From contig CASFUI010000331.1 in assembly GCA_949297565.1 (NCBI GenBank), forward strand, positions 1-12,725: 12,725 bases of DNA, given 5' to 3'. The notes under the pieces are model-generated. The model was not told the origin of the DNA. It was given only the letters and a program-made list of their open reading frames with translations, and did no database searches. This document shows, piece after piece, positions 1 to 6,358 of the stretch (position 1 is the stretch's first letter; the number at the start of each line of letters is the position of its first letter). The DNA comes from an uncultured Eubacteriales bacterium. GTDB lineage: Bacteria > Bacillota > Clostridia > Lachnospirales > Lachnospiraceae. Both the position numbers and the translations under genes were made by a program.

Positions 1-61
1 ACCTTGTATGCACTGATGATTGATTACCTATATTCATCAAAAAGTTTACAATAAAATGTGA

Positions 62-90
62 TTGACAATTTGAAGAAACTAAGTTATATA
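62..90 (+). promoter_or_regulatory. Promoter of the NrtR-nicotinamidase operon
   Basis: A perfect -35 box TTGACA lies at 62-67, followed by a 17-base spacer and a -10-like TATATA at 85-90. An alternative TATAAT sits at 89-94 but at a spacing of 21. Transcription would start near base 97, about 64 bases before the preferred ATG. This is sequence-pattern evidence only. Confidence 0.6.
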
Positions 91-101
91 TAATTTATGA
101 A

Positions 102-118
102 AGTAGTAATTCACTACT
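102..118. promoter_or_regulatory. Candidate operator (inverted repeat) for NrtR
   Basis: AGTAGT (102-107) and ACTACT (113-118) form a perfect 6-base inverted repeat around a 5-base centre. It lies directly downstream of the predicted transcription start and upstream of a gene for an NrtR-type regulator. NrtR proteins typically bind palindromes at genes of NAD metabolism, so autoregulation by roadblock is a reasonable inference. The match to any known NrtR motif was not tested. Confidence 0.45.
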
Positions 119-160
119 AATTATCAAAAAATAAGCAACCGCATGGAGACTGACTTAATT

Positions 161-988
161 ATGGAAAAAAGAAATGCTGACGGATTGACCGAAAAAGAAT
201 TCTTAGAGCAGTACAGACCAGGCAAATATGAAAAGCCTTCAGTTACAGTAGATATGCTTATTCTGGGAATAAATGAAACTCTCAGTAATTTAAAATTACT
301 CCTGATTCAACGAAAAAATCATCCGTTTATTGACTGCTGGGCTTTAGCCGGAGGCTTTATAAATATTGACGAATCGGCATATACGGCTGCATGCAGAGAG
401 CTTGAAGAGGAGACAGGTCTTAAAAACATTTATCTCGAACAGCTTTGCACAATGAGCGAGCCTGACAGAGACCCTCGAATGCGGGTAATCGATATAGCAT
501 ACATGGCGTTATTGCCGATGTCTGATGTGGAAAACAAAGTCAAGGCCGGAGATGATGCAAAGGACGCGCTATGGTTTGATGTAGAATTTACAGATAAAAA
601 ACTTATTCTCACAAATACGGAAAGAAATATAAAAATCGAATACATGATAGAGAATAAAATATTTGAAAACGGTGTCGTCAAAACAAGAAAATATATTCCT
701 TCATTAATAAGCGAAGAAGCTCTTGCATTCGACCATGCTCAAATATTACTGGAAGGACTGACAAGACTGCAAAATAAAATACAGTATTCTGACATTGCTT
801 TTAATCTTGTAGCAAAGGAATTCACGCTTCCGGATTTGCAGAAGGTATATGAGACTGTTTTAGGCAGGAAGCTATACAAAACAAATTTCAGAGAAAAAGT
901 TGCAGATAAGATAACTCCTTTAAATAAGAAGGGAATGTCTGTTACAGGCAATAAAATGTCAGCACTGTATGAATATAAAAGTAAGTGA
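161..988 (+). CDS. nrtR: NrtR-like Nudix/winged-helix regulator of NAD metabolism
   Basis: Two-domain protein of 275 residues from this start. The N-terminal Nudix hydrolase domain has a complete Nudix box, from G65 to L87, in which REL-EEETGL follows a GX5E block. The last 60 or so residues (about 215-270) resemble the NrtR winged helix: a FTLPDLQKVYE segment, then LGRKLYKTNFREKV. Known NrtR proteins sense ADP-ribose-type ligands and repress NAD-biosynthesis or salvage genes. The intact Nudix box means hydrolase activity cannot be excluded, whereas many regulators of this family have lost it. I prefer ATG 161 over the in-frame ATG at 143, because 143 has no upstream Shine-Dalgarno while GGAG (145-148) precedes 161, although at a long spacing of 12. 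The stop codon overlaps the ribosome binding site of the next gene, so the two are probably translationally coupled. The alternative reading is a plain ADP-ribose pyrophosphatase. Confidence 0.82.
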   Translation: MEKRNADGLTEKEFLEQYRPGKYEKPSVTVDMLILGINETLSNLKLLLIQRKNHPFIDCWALAGGFINIDESAYTAACRELEEETGLKNIYLEQLCTMSEPDRDPRMRVIDIAYMALLPMSDVENKVKAGDDAKDALWFDVEFTDKKLILTNTERNIKIEYMIENKIFENGVVKTRKYIPSLISEEALAFDHAQILLEGLTRLQNKIQYSDIAFNLVAKEFTLPDLQKVYETVLGRKLYKTNFREKVADKITPLNKKGMSVTGNKMSALYEYKSK

Positions 989-996
989 GGTGTGCC

Positions 997-1536
997 ATGA
1001 AAAAGATTTTAATTATAATTGATATGCAGAACGATTTCATAACCGGCTGTCTTGGAAATAAAGAATGTGAGGCTGTTGTTAAAAATGTTGTAGATGTAAT
1101 CAATAACGGAGATTACTCAAATGTAATTTTAACAAGAGACACCCACCATGACAATTATCCTGATACACAGGAGGGGCAAAAACTCCCTGTGCCGCACTGT
1201 ATAGAAAATACAGAAGGCTGGGAAATAAACAAGCAGGTTATGGACGCCGTCAACAGCAAATATAATCATAAAAACATTCTTATAATTGATAAGCCTTCCT
1301 TTGGAAGTCTTGAGCTGGCTATGTTTTTAAACGGCATGGAAACAGATAAATACGATGAGATTGATTTTGTCGGCGTATGTACAGGAATTTGCGTAATCAG
1401 CAATGTATTGCTTGCAAAGGCTGCCGTTCCTGAGACAAAAATATGCGTAATAGAAAAAGCTTGCGCATGTGTTACTCCTGAATCTCATAAAACAGCTATT
1501 GAGGCAATGAAAACATGCCAGGTAGACATCATATAG
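997..1536 (+). CDS. pncA: Nicotinamidase-like isochorismatase-family cysteine hydrolase
   Basis: Cytosolic enzyme of 179 residues, expected to deamidate nicotinamide to nicotinic acid for NAD salvage. Family hallmarks are visible. The catalytic triad would be D9 (in IDMQNDF), K99 (in DKPSFGS) and C132 (in GVCTGIC). The metal-binding set would be D48, H50 and H67, which fits nicotinamidases better than isochorismatases that lack the metal site. An upstream in-frame GTG at 985 is possible, but ATG 997 has GAGG (987-990) at a spacing of 6, so 997 is chosen. Only 8 bases separate it from the Nudix regulator, and its Shine-Dalgarno overlaps that gene's TGA, so they form one transcript. Pairing with NrtR supports the nicotinamidase call. 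Another amide substrate in the same superfamily remains possible. Confidence 0.82.
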   Translation: MKKILIIIDMQNDFITGCLGNKECEAVVKNVVDVINNGDYSNVILTRDTHHDNYPDTQEGQKLPVPHCIENTEGWEINKQVMDAVNSKYNHKNILIIDKPSFGSLELAMFLNGMETDKYDEIDFVGVCTGICVISNVLLAKAAVPETKICVIEKACACVTPESHKTAIEAMKTCQVDII

Positions 1537-1608
1537 CAATAATTTAGCAATAAATTATAGATTGAACAAGGAAAATCAAAGATAAAATAAACTAAGCTAA
1601 AGAATAAA

Positions 1609-1676
1609 AATAAGAGGGACACGCCACTTCGTTAAACCTGAATTTAGCGAAATGATATATCCCTCTTATTTTTTTT
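1609..1676. terminator. Shared bidirectional hairpin terminator with a structured loop
   Basis: The outer stem is 11 perfect pairs (1609-1619 with 1660-1670), followed on the + strand by a T-run. On the - strand the same stem is followed by a T-rich stretch. The 40-base interior holds a second stem, 1628-1636 with 1643-1651, of nine pairs including one G-U, around a 6-base loop. It lies between two convergent operons and probably ends both. Confidence 0.75.
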
Positions 1677-1739
1677 CTGCGCGGCACTATCATCACGCAT
1701 CAATTTGACTTTATATTGATATAAGTATTAATATCTTGC

Positions 1740-2144
1740 TTATTCCGCATCACCGACTCTTTTATAAAACACCTGTATTCTGTCACGCAATACCTTGACT
1801 TTCTTAAGCCTTACGTTGCCGCTTAAAACTTCCTGATATATTTCCTGCATAAAATACTTTTCAAGCATTGCGGCAAGCTGAAGCGAGCGCGAGCGCTGAG
1901 CTGCGGCAATAAGCAAAAGTAAAATAAACAATCCGGTTTTAATAAATATATTCATACTAAAAACAAAAAACAAAACAAAATCTGACGAAATAAAAGACAG
2001 CACCGCAAATATTACTACAAAATAGACAAGAGCAATTATATATGCCTTAATCCAGTCTATCAACGAAAGTGCCTTAAGTTCATAATAAAAATGATGATAA
2101 TTTCTTGCTTCTTCAGTTGTAATTGACTTCTCATATATTTCCAT
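1740..2144 (-). CDS. Small two-helix membrane protein of unknown function, coupled to the ABC transporter
   Basis: Protein of 134 residues that I do not recognise. It has a charged, tyrosine-rich N-terminus (residues 1-30), two strongly hydrophobic segments at about 34-52 and 56-80, and a basic/amphipathic C-terminal half of about 54 residues that probably lies in the cytoplasm. The start ATG at 2144 is preceded by GGAG at a spacing of 9 and lies inside the ABC transporter gene, overlapping its last 14 bases in another frame. That implies translational coupling. A longer reading frame upstream of this ATG exists only because it shadows the transporter's ATPase region. The position suggests an accessory membrane partner of the exporter, but nothing in the sequence proves this. 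Confidence 0.7.
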   Translation of the reverse strand: MEIYEKSITTEEARNYHHFYYELKALSLIDWIKAYIIALVYFVVIFAVLSFISSDFVLFFVFSMNIFIKTGLFILLLLIAAAQRSRSLQLAAMLEKYFMQEIYQEVLSGNVRLKKVKVLRDRIQVFYKRVGDAE

Positions 2145-3897
2145 AAAAATCAACTCCTTCTGCATCCGGCGAAGACATGTGATATAAGCGGCTGTATGTA
2201 CCACCTTTTTCCAACAGTTCCTGATGTGTGCCCTCTTCTTCAATTCCGTTTTCCGAAAGCACAAGAATTCTTGAAGCATTCCTGATAGTAGACAGTCTGT
2301 GAGCAATAACAAATGTAGTTCTGTCCGCCGCCAGCTTCTCAAGAGACTTTTGTACAATCTTTTCGCTCTCATTGTCAAGCGCTGATGTGGCCTCATCAAA
2401 AATAAGAATAGGCGGATTTTTAAGAAAGACTCTCGCTATCGAAAGCCTTTGCTTCTGACCTCCGGACAGCTTCACTCCTCTCTGCCCTATATCAGTTTCA
2501 TATCCCTGAGGAAGTTCCATTATAAACTCATGAGCATTTGCATCCTTTGCCGCTTTTATAATCTCCTCACGGCTTGCGTTTGGTTTTCCATAGCGTATAT
2601 TATCATAAACCGTTCCGGCAAACAAATAAACATCCTGCTGTACAATTCCTATATTAGCCCTGAGGGACGCCAGTTTAATTTCTCTTACATCCGTACCGTC
2701 AACAAGCACAGCTCCTTCAGTCACATCATAAAATCGTGGTATAAGGCTGCAAAGTGTACTTTTCCCCACTCCTGAAAGACCTATCAATGCAACATATGCA
2801 CCTGCGGGAACATTGAGACTTACATTTGAAAATACTGCTTCCTCGGCATCCTTATATCTAAACGATACATTTTTAAATGTAACTTCTCCCCTGACATTTT
2901 TAAGCTCTTTAGCATCAGGTGCATCCTTAATATCCGGCTCTATGTCAAGGATTTCCATAAATCTCTCAAACCCGGTATATCCGTTCTGAAACTGCTCCGT
3001 AAAATCGACAAGCGTTTTTATCGGGTCAGTAAAAATGTTGATGTAAAGAAGAAAAGTAACCAAATCTGTCACGCTTATGACATTTTTAGTAATTAAAATA
3101 CCGCCTGTAACAATGACGCATACGTTAATCATTGCAGTAAAGGCGGTCAGCCCCGCCTGATAACCTCCCATATATTTATAGCTGTTCCTTTTTGCTGATA
3201 GGAAACCGTCATTTCCCTCTTTAAACTTCTCATTTTCAACAGCCTCATTGGCAAAAGACTTGACAACCCTGATACCGGAAAGATTATCCTCTATTCTTGC
3301 ATTTATATCCGCAATCTTAACTCTGTTCTGCTTAAAAGCCCTCTTCATTCTCTTGTTAAAAAACACGGCATAGACAAGCATAACAGGAACAAGCGCAAAG
3401 GCCGCAATAGTAAGATATGGACTGATAAGCGAAAGAATTACAAACGCGCCTGCGATTTTTATGACTGATATTACAATATTCTCCGGTCCATGATGCAAAA
3501 GCTCCGTAATATCGAACAAATCTGATGTAATTCTTGACATAAGCTGTCCAATCTTCTGGTCATCATAAAACGTAAATGACAGTTTTTGATAATGGTCAAA
3601 GATTTCAGCCCGCATGTCATATTCCATTCGAGCTCCGCAGACATGTCCGTAATTAGATATAAAATAATTGCAATAACACTGAAATGCTACTAAAACTGTC
3701 ATAACAGCACCAATAACAGCAATTTGGCGTACTGCCTCATCACCTGGCATAAAAATAACATCAGACGTGACATATCTTACCACTAACGGTATAATAAGCG
3801 CAATTAAAGCAGACATGATTGCAAAAAACATGTCTGCGAAAAATACGCCAAGATATGGTTTATAATATGAAATCATTTTTTTCAGATTGCGTTTCAT
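2131..3897 (-). CDS. ABC-type half-transporter (fused membrane and ATPase domains), exporter type
   Basis: Protein of 588 residues with the usual exporter layout: a six-helix membrane domain at about 15-300, then a nucleotide-binding domain at about 335-575. The ATPase motifs are all intact: Walker A GLSGVGKST (373-381), Q-loop VQQD near 419-422, signature LSGGQKQR (477-484), Walker B ILIFDE (497-502) and the H-loop histidine H533. It should work as a homodimer in the membrane, since no second half-transporter is adjacent. The substrate cannot be read from sequence; lipids, drugs or peptides are all possible in this MsbA/LmrA-like group. An upstream in-frame TTG at 3918 exists, but ATG 3897 has AGAGG at a spacing of 6. 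It is the middle gene of a three-gene unit: 26 bases after the small helix-turn-helix-like gene, and overlapping the downstream membrane protein. Confidence 0.9.
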   Translation of the reverse strand: MKRNLKKMISYYKPYLGVFFADMFFAIMSALIALIIPLVVRYVTSDVIFMPGDEAVRQIAVIGAVMTVLVAFQCYCNYFISNYGHVCGARMEYDMRAEIFDHYQKLSFTFYDDQKIGQLMSRITSDLFDITELLHHGPENIVISVIKIAGAFVILSLISPYLTIAAFALVPVMLVYAVFFNKRMKRAFKQNRVKIADINARIEDNLSGIRVVKSFANEAVENEKFKEGNDGFLSAKRNSYKYMGGYQAGLTAFTAMINVCVIVTGGILITKNVISVTDLVTFLLYINIFTDPIKTLVDFTEQFQNGYTGFERFMEILDIEPDIKDAPDAKELKNVRGEVTFKNVSFRYKDAEEAVFSNVSLNVPAGAYVALIGLSGVGKSTLCSLIPRFYDVTEGAVLVDGTDVREIKLASLRANIGIVQQDVYLFAGTVYDNIRYGKPNASREEIIKAAKDANAHEFIMELPQGYETDIGQRGVKLSGGQKQRLSIARVFLKNPPILIFDEATSALDNESEKIVQKSLEKLAADRTTFVIAHRLSTIRNASRILVLSENGIEEEGTHQELLEKGGTYSRLYHMSSPDAEGVDFYGNI

Positions 3898-3923
3898 AGC
3901 CTGCCTCTTCAAATACAAAAAAT

Positions 3924-4091
3924 CTAATCATCCGATAGAAGCATTTCTACATATTTTACAGACACATCCAAAAAATTAGAAATCTCATATATCGGAATAT
4001 TATTGTCACTCAAAATAAATATAAGCTCATCCATAGATGTGCCCTTTTCCTTTTCCACCTGAATAAAATACCGAATCTGCGCCTCGTTCAT
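3924..4091 (-). CDS. 55-residue helix-turn-helix-like small protein
   Basis: Short reading frame starting MNEAQIRYF and ending at a TAG just 26 bases before the ABC transporter start. GAGGG lies 7-8 bases upstream of its ATG, a good ribosome binding site. Residues 21-52 predict as helices, and the stretch IYEISNFLDVSVKYVEMLL (about 34-52) has the spacing of a helix-turn-helix: a small residue at the turn, V/S after it, and a hydrophobic C-terminal helix. It is acidic and has no membrane segment. The likely role is a small DNA-binding or regulatory protein for this operon, but that is inference. It could equally be the remnant of a larger protein. I do not recognise a specific family. Confidence 0.62.
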   Translation of the reverse strand: MNEAQIRYFIQVEKEKGTSMDELIFILSDNNIPIYEISNFLDVSVKYVEMLLSDD

Positions 4092-4181
4092 GAATATCCC
4101 TCATCCCATACATTAGATATTTAATTGTTACACGGTCACTCCAGCATAATTATTTATATTACACTGCTTTTGATAACAGCA

Positions 4182-4210
4182 ATTATATCAAATAAAATAA
4201 TATTATACAA
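4182..4210 (-). promoter_or_regulatory. Promoter of the HTH-ABC transporter operon
   Basis: Read on the - strand, a perfect -10 TATAAT (4182-4187) follows TTGTAT (4205-4210) at 17 bases. A better-looking TTGACT (4210-4215) overlaps this -35 but is too far from the -10. An imperfect dyad, TGATA (4171-4175) and TATCA (4186-4190), overlaps the -10 and could be an operator. The leader would be about 85 bases. Confidence 0.45.
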
Positions 4211-4379
4211 GTCAAGTTTATGATTTATTTATTATTTTATAATGATTTGTTTAATGATTATTATGGTTTATTCAGAAAATAGTCTTATTTTAGACACAAT
4301 TCTACTGTATTATAAAGACTGTTCAAAGACAAAGAGCTTTGATTTTTTCTCCTCCCTATTAGAAAATAATAGAATACTG

Positions 4380-4412
4380 AAAAAGCACTTCTTCTCCGGG
4401 AAGTGCTTTTTT
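4380..4412 (-). terminator. Terminator of the methionine synthase/MTHFR gene
   Basis: A 12-pair hairpin (4380-4391 with 4400-4411, 8-base loop) begins 5 bases after the stop codon. Its GC-rich core is GCACTTC/GAAGTGC and it is flanked by A/T runs, giving a five-T tail on the - strand. It is symmetrical enough to act in both directions. Confidence 0.85.
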
Positions 4413-4416
4413 AGTG

Positions 4417-6198
4417 TTACAAAATCCTGTCCAGCAGATACACCCTGTTAAACGGGAACGAAAAATAATATCCGTCAACAAAATCCGTCGTTTTAGCTAT
4501 AACCTCTTTTGCAATCTGCACTCCTACTGCCTCCCCGTCTTCTTTTGTGACACATTTCCTGTAACGTGAGATAATCTCATCAGACACCTCAATTCCCGTC
4601 ATTTCATTTTTCATAAACACGGCATTCTTAAGGCTGACAAATGGCATAATTCCGCAAAGTATTCTCGCCCCTGTCTCATTTTTAACCTGTTTCAGACGGG
4701 CAACGCCATTATCATCAAACACAGGCTGTGTAAAGAAAAATGTAGCTCCGGCTTCCATTTTTTTCTTAACTCTTGAAATTTCCACGTCCAGATTTCTTCT
4801 CGTCTGATTAATAGCTCCTCCATATACAATAGGCGACTCCGAAAACTGGCTCTCGTTCATATCACGTATAATATTCATTAGACCAACTGAGTCAAAGTTA
4901 AATACTGCTTTTACCGATTGCCTTACCATTGAGGGAACGGGATCTCCCGTGATAACAAGAAAATTATTAATATTGTTAATATGAGCTCCCAAAAGCTGCG
5001 AGCGCATAGCAATGGCATTTTTATCCCTGCAGCAAAGATGAGGCATCACTTCTATTCCTGTTTCCTTTGCAACCTTTTCCGCCATAAGAACAGAATCCGC
5101 CCTCGTTCTTCCCGACGGAGAATCCGGAAATGTCAAAACGTCAACTCCGCTTTTCTGTAAAATATGTGCTGCCTCCATAAGCTTCTGGTCATCACTGTCA
5201 ACAGGCGGCGCTAACTCAACAGCAATAAGCTTCTCATTATTTGTTTTTTTCCTGTAAAACGCGTTGTCTCTGACCTTAACCTCTTTTTTTTCGGAATTTA
5301 CTTCCTCTGACTTAGAGACAGGCTTTTTGCCGGAAAGTCTCTCACACAGCTTTTTAGTGTATTCAGGTGTTGTGCCGCAGCACCCCCCTATAATATTAAT
5401 TCCAAGAGAGACTATATCCTCTGCCTTCTGTGAAAAATACACCGAATTGTCAGCCGCAAAAATCATTCTGTTGCTGACGGTCTGCGGGTAGCCTGCATTA
5501 GGAAGCGCCGTTATATATTTTTTTGTGTGAAGCTTCATTTTATCAAAAATACTGCACATATGTCCGGGACCGACTCCGCAGTTTAATCCGACTGCATCTG
5601 TGCATGCACAGGAATCCGCCTCCGTAATCAGCCTTTTTGCAGATAGCCCTGAAGCGCTGTAACCGAACTGGTTGACAGCAAACTGAACTATTGTAAATAC
5701 ATCCGAGTTATCCCTGATTTCACAAAGAGCTTCCTGTATATCCGACATATCCGAAAATGTTTCAAATATTATCGCATCTACACCGCATTCAAGCATAGCC
5801 CGCGCAATTTGTGAGTACTCCCTGCTCACCTGTTCCTGCATATTATTATGATCATAAATAACAGGTCCTATATCTCCCGCAATAAACACATCCTCGCGTC
5901 CCGCGACAGCTCTTTTCGCAATTCCGCAAGCGGCTCTGACATTTTCAAGCACCTCTTCAATCGAACACCCCAGGCTTATTGTGTTGCTGGCATAAGTGTT
6001 AGTCCGTATAAGCTTAGCACCGCTAACGATATATTTTTCATGTATCTGCTGTACCTTTTCCGGCTCACGCAGATTAAAAAATTCCGGAAGCTCCTGTGTA
6101 TCATAAACTGAAGCAAAAAATGTTCCCATTGCTCCGTCTGTTATCAATATATTATCCTGCAAATACTCACGAATGCTGTTTCTTCTGTTATCAGACAT
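4417..6198 (-). CDS. yitJ: Bifunctional homocysteine S-methyltransferase / methylenetetrahydrofolate reductase
   Basis: Two fused enzymes of one-carbon metabolism in 593 residues, close to the length of Bacillus YitJ. Residues 1-290 form the homocysteine S-methyltransferase barrel, with DGAMGT (21-26) and the three zinc-binding cysteines C207 (GLNCGVG), C273 and C274 (GGCCGTTPEY). After a charged linker (about 290-320), residues 323-593 form the MTHFR barrel: the likely catalytic glutamate E328 in AVELAPP, the flavin-site ITGDP (416-420) and FFFTQPVFD (487-495). It should reduce methylene-THF to methyl-THF and methylate homocysteine to methionine in the cytosol. No cobalamin-binding domain is present. 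An in-frame TTG at 6210 exists, but GGAG (6205-6208) sits 6 bases before ATG 6198, so that start is used. It is a monocistronic unit with its own promoter and terminator. Confidence 0.92.
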   Translation of the reverse strand: MSDNRRNSIREYLQDNILITDGAMGTFFASVYDTQELPEFFNLREPEKVQQIHEKYIVSGAKLIRTNTYASNTISLGCSIEEVLENVRAACGIAKRAVAGREDVFIAGDIGPVIYDHNNMQEQVSREYSQIARAMLECGVDAIIFETFSDMSDIQEALCEIRDNSDVFTIVQFAVNQFGYSASGLSAKRLITEADSCACTDAVGLNCGVGPGHMCSIFDKMKLHTKKYITALPNAGYPQTVSNRMIFAADNSVYFSQKAEDIVSLGINIIGGCCGTTPEYTKKLCERLSGKKPVSKSEEVNSEKKEVKVRDNAFYRKKTNNEKLIAVELAPPVDSDDQKLMEAAHILQKSGVDVLTFPDSPSGRTRADSVLMAEKVAKETGIEVMPHLCCRDKNAIAMRSQLLGAHINNINNFLVITGDPVPSMVRQSVKAVFNFDSVGLMNIIRDMNESQFSESPIVYGGAINQTRRNLDVEISRVKKKMEAGATFFFTQPVFDDNGVARLKQVKNETGARILCGIMPFVSLKNAVFMKNEMTGIEVSDEIISRYRKCVTKEDGEAVGVQIAKEVIAKTTDFVDGYYFSFPFNRVYLLDRIL

Positions 6199-6227
6199 AC
6201 ATATCTCCAATCAAATTATTTGTGTCT

Positions 6228-6255
6228 ATTATAACAACATTTTATAATTCGTCAA
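6228..6255 (-). promoter_or_regulatory. Promoter of the homocysteine methyltransferase/MTHFR gene
   Basis: On the - strand, TTGACG (6250-6255) and a perfect TATAAT (6228-6233) are separated by 16 bases, which is a strong sigma-A-type promoter. Transcription would begin about 7 bases downstream of the -10, leaving a leader of only about 25 bases before ATG 6198. That is too short to hold a SAM riboswitch. Confidence 0.75.
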
Positions 6256-6293
6256 TTATTATAGACCGCAGAAATCATTATTTGCTTTCATCC

Positions 6294-6329
6294 AAAAAAC
6301 GACAGCCCGTACAACCGAGCTGTCGTTTT
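6294..6329 (-). terminator. Terminator of the pectate lyase operon
   Basis: An 11-pair hairpin (6296-6306 with 6319-6329, 12-base loop) has a core of CGACAGC/GCTGTCG and six T residues after it on the - strand. It lies about 30 bases beyond the stop codon of the anchored PL10-like gene and separates that operon from the methionine gene. Confidence 0.85.
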
Positions 6330-6358
6330 CTATTTTACCAAAACTACATTATAATAAA

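Larger units (their letters stand above)
4092..4416. other. 325-base intergenic region with no convincing gene
   Basis: This very AT-rich gap contains the promoter of the small HTH/ABC operon (about 4182-4210) and the terminator of the methionine gene (4380-4412). A weak + strand hairpin, TCAAAG (4323-4328) with CTTTGA (4337-4342), is followed by six T residues but has no obvious gene to terminate. I see no supported coding region here. Confidence 0.6.

Noticed and set aside
2131..2399. N-terminal extension of the 1740-2144 gene upstream of its ATG
   Set aside because: It lies entirely within the ATPase-coding part of the ABC transporter in another frame, is arginine- and leucine-rich without a domain, and the ATG at 2144 has the good ribosome binding site.
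4291..4348. Possible small RNA: a TAGACA box, then a weak hairpin (TCAAAG/CTTTGA) with a T-run on the + strand
   Set aside because: The hairpin is short and AT-rich, and no properly spaced -10 exists, so the evidence is below what I would annotate.
4242..4451. A + strand reading frame of 69 residues
   Set aside because: It runs through the methionine gene's terminator and into its 3' end, has no ribosome binding site, and its composition follows AT-rich intergenic DNA.
5384..5391. Run of six C in the methionine gene as a phase-variable tract
   Set aside because: It encodes the conserved Gly-Gly-Cys-Cys-Gly zinc motif, and six bases is short for slippage.
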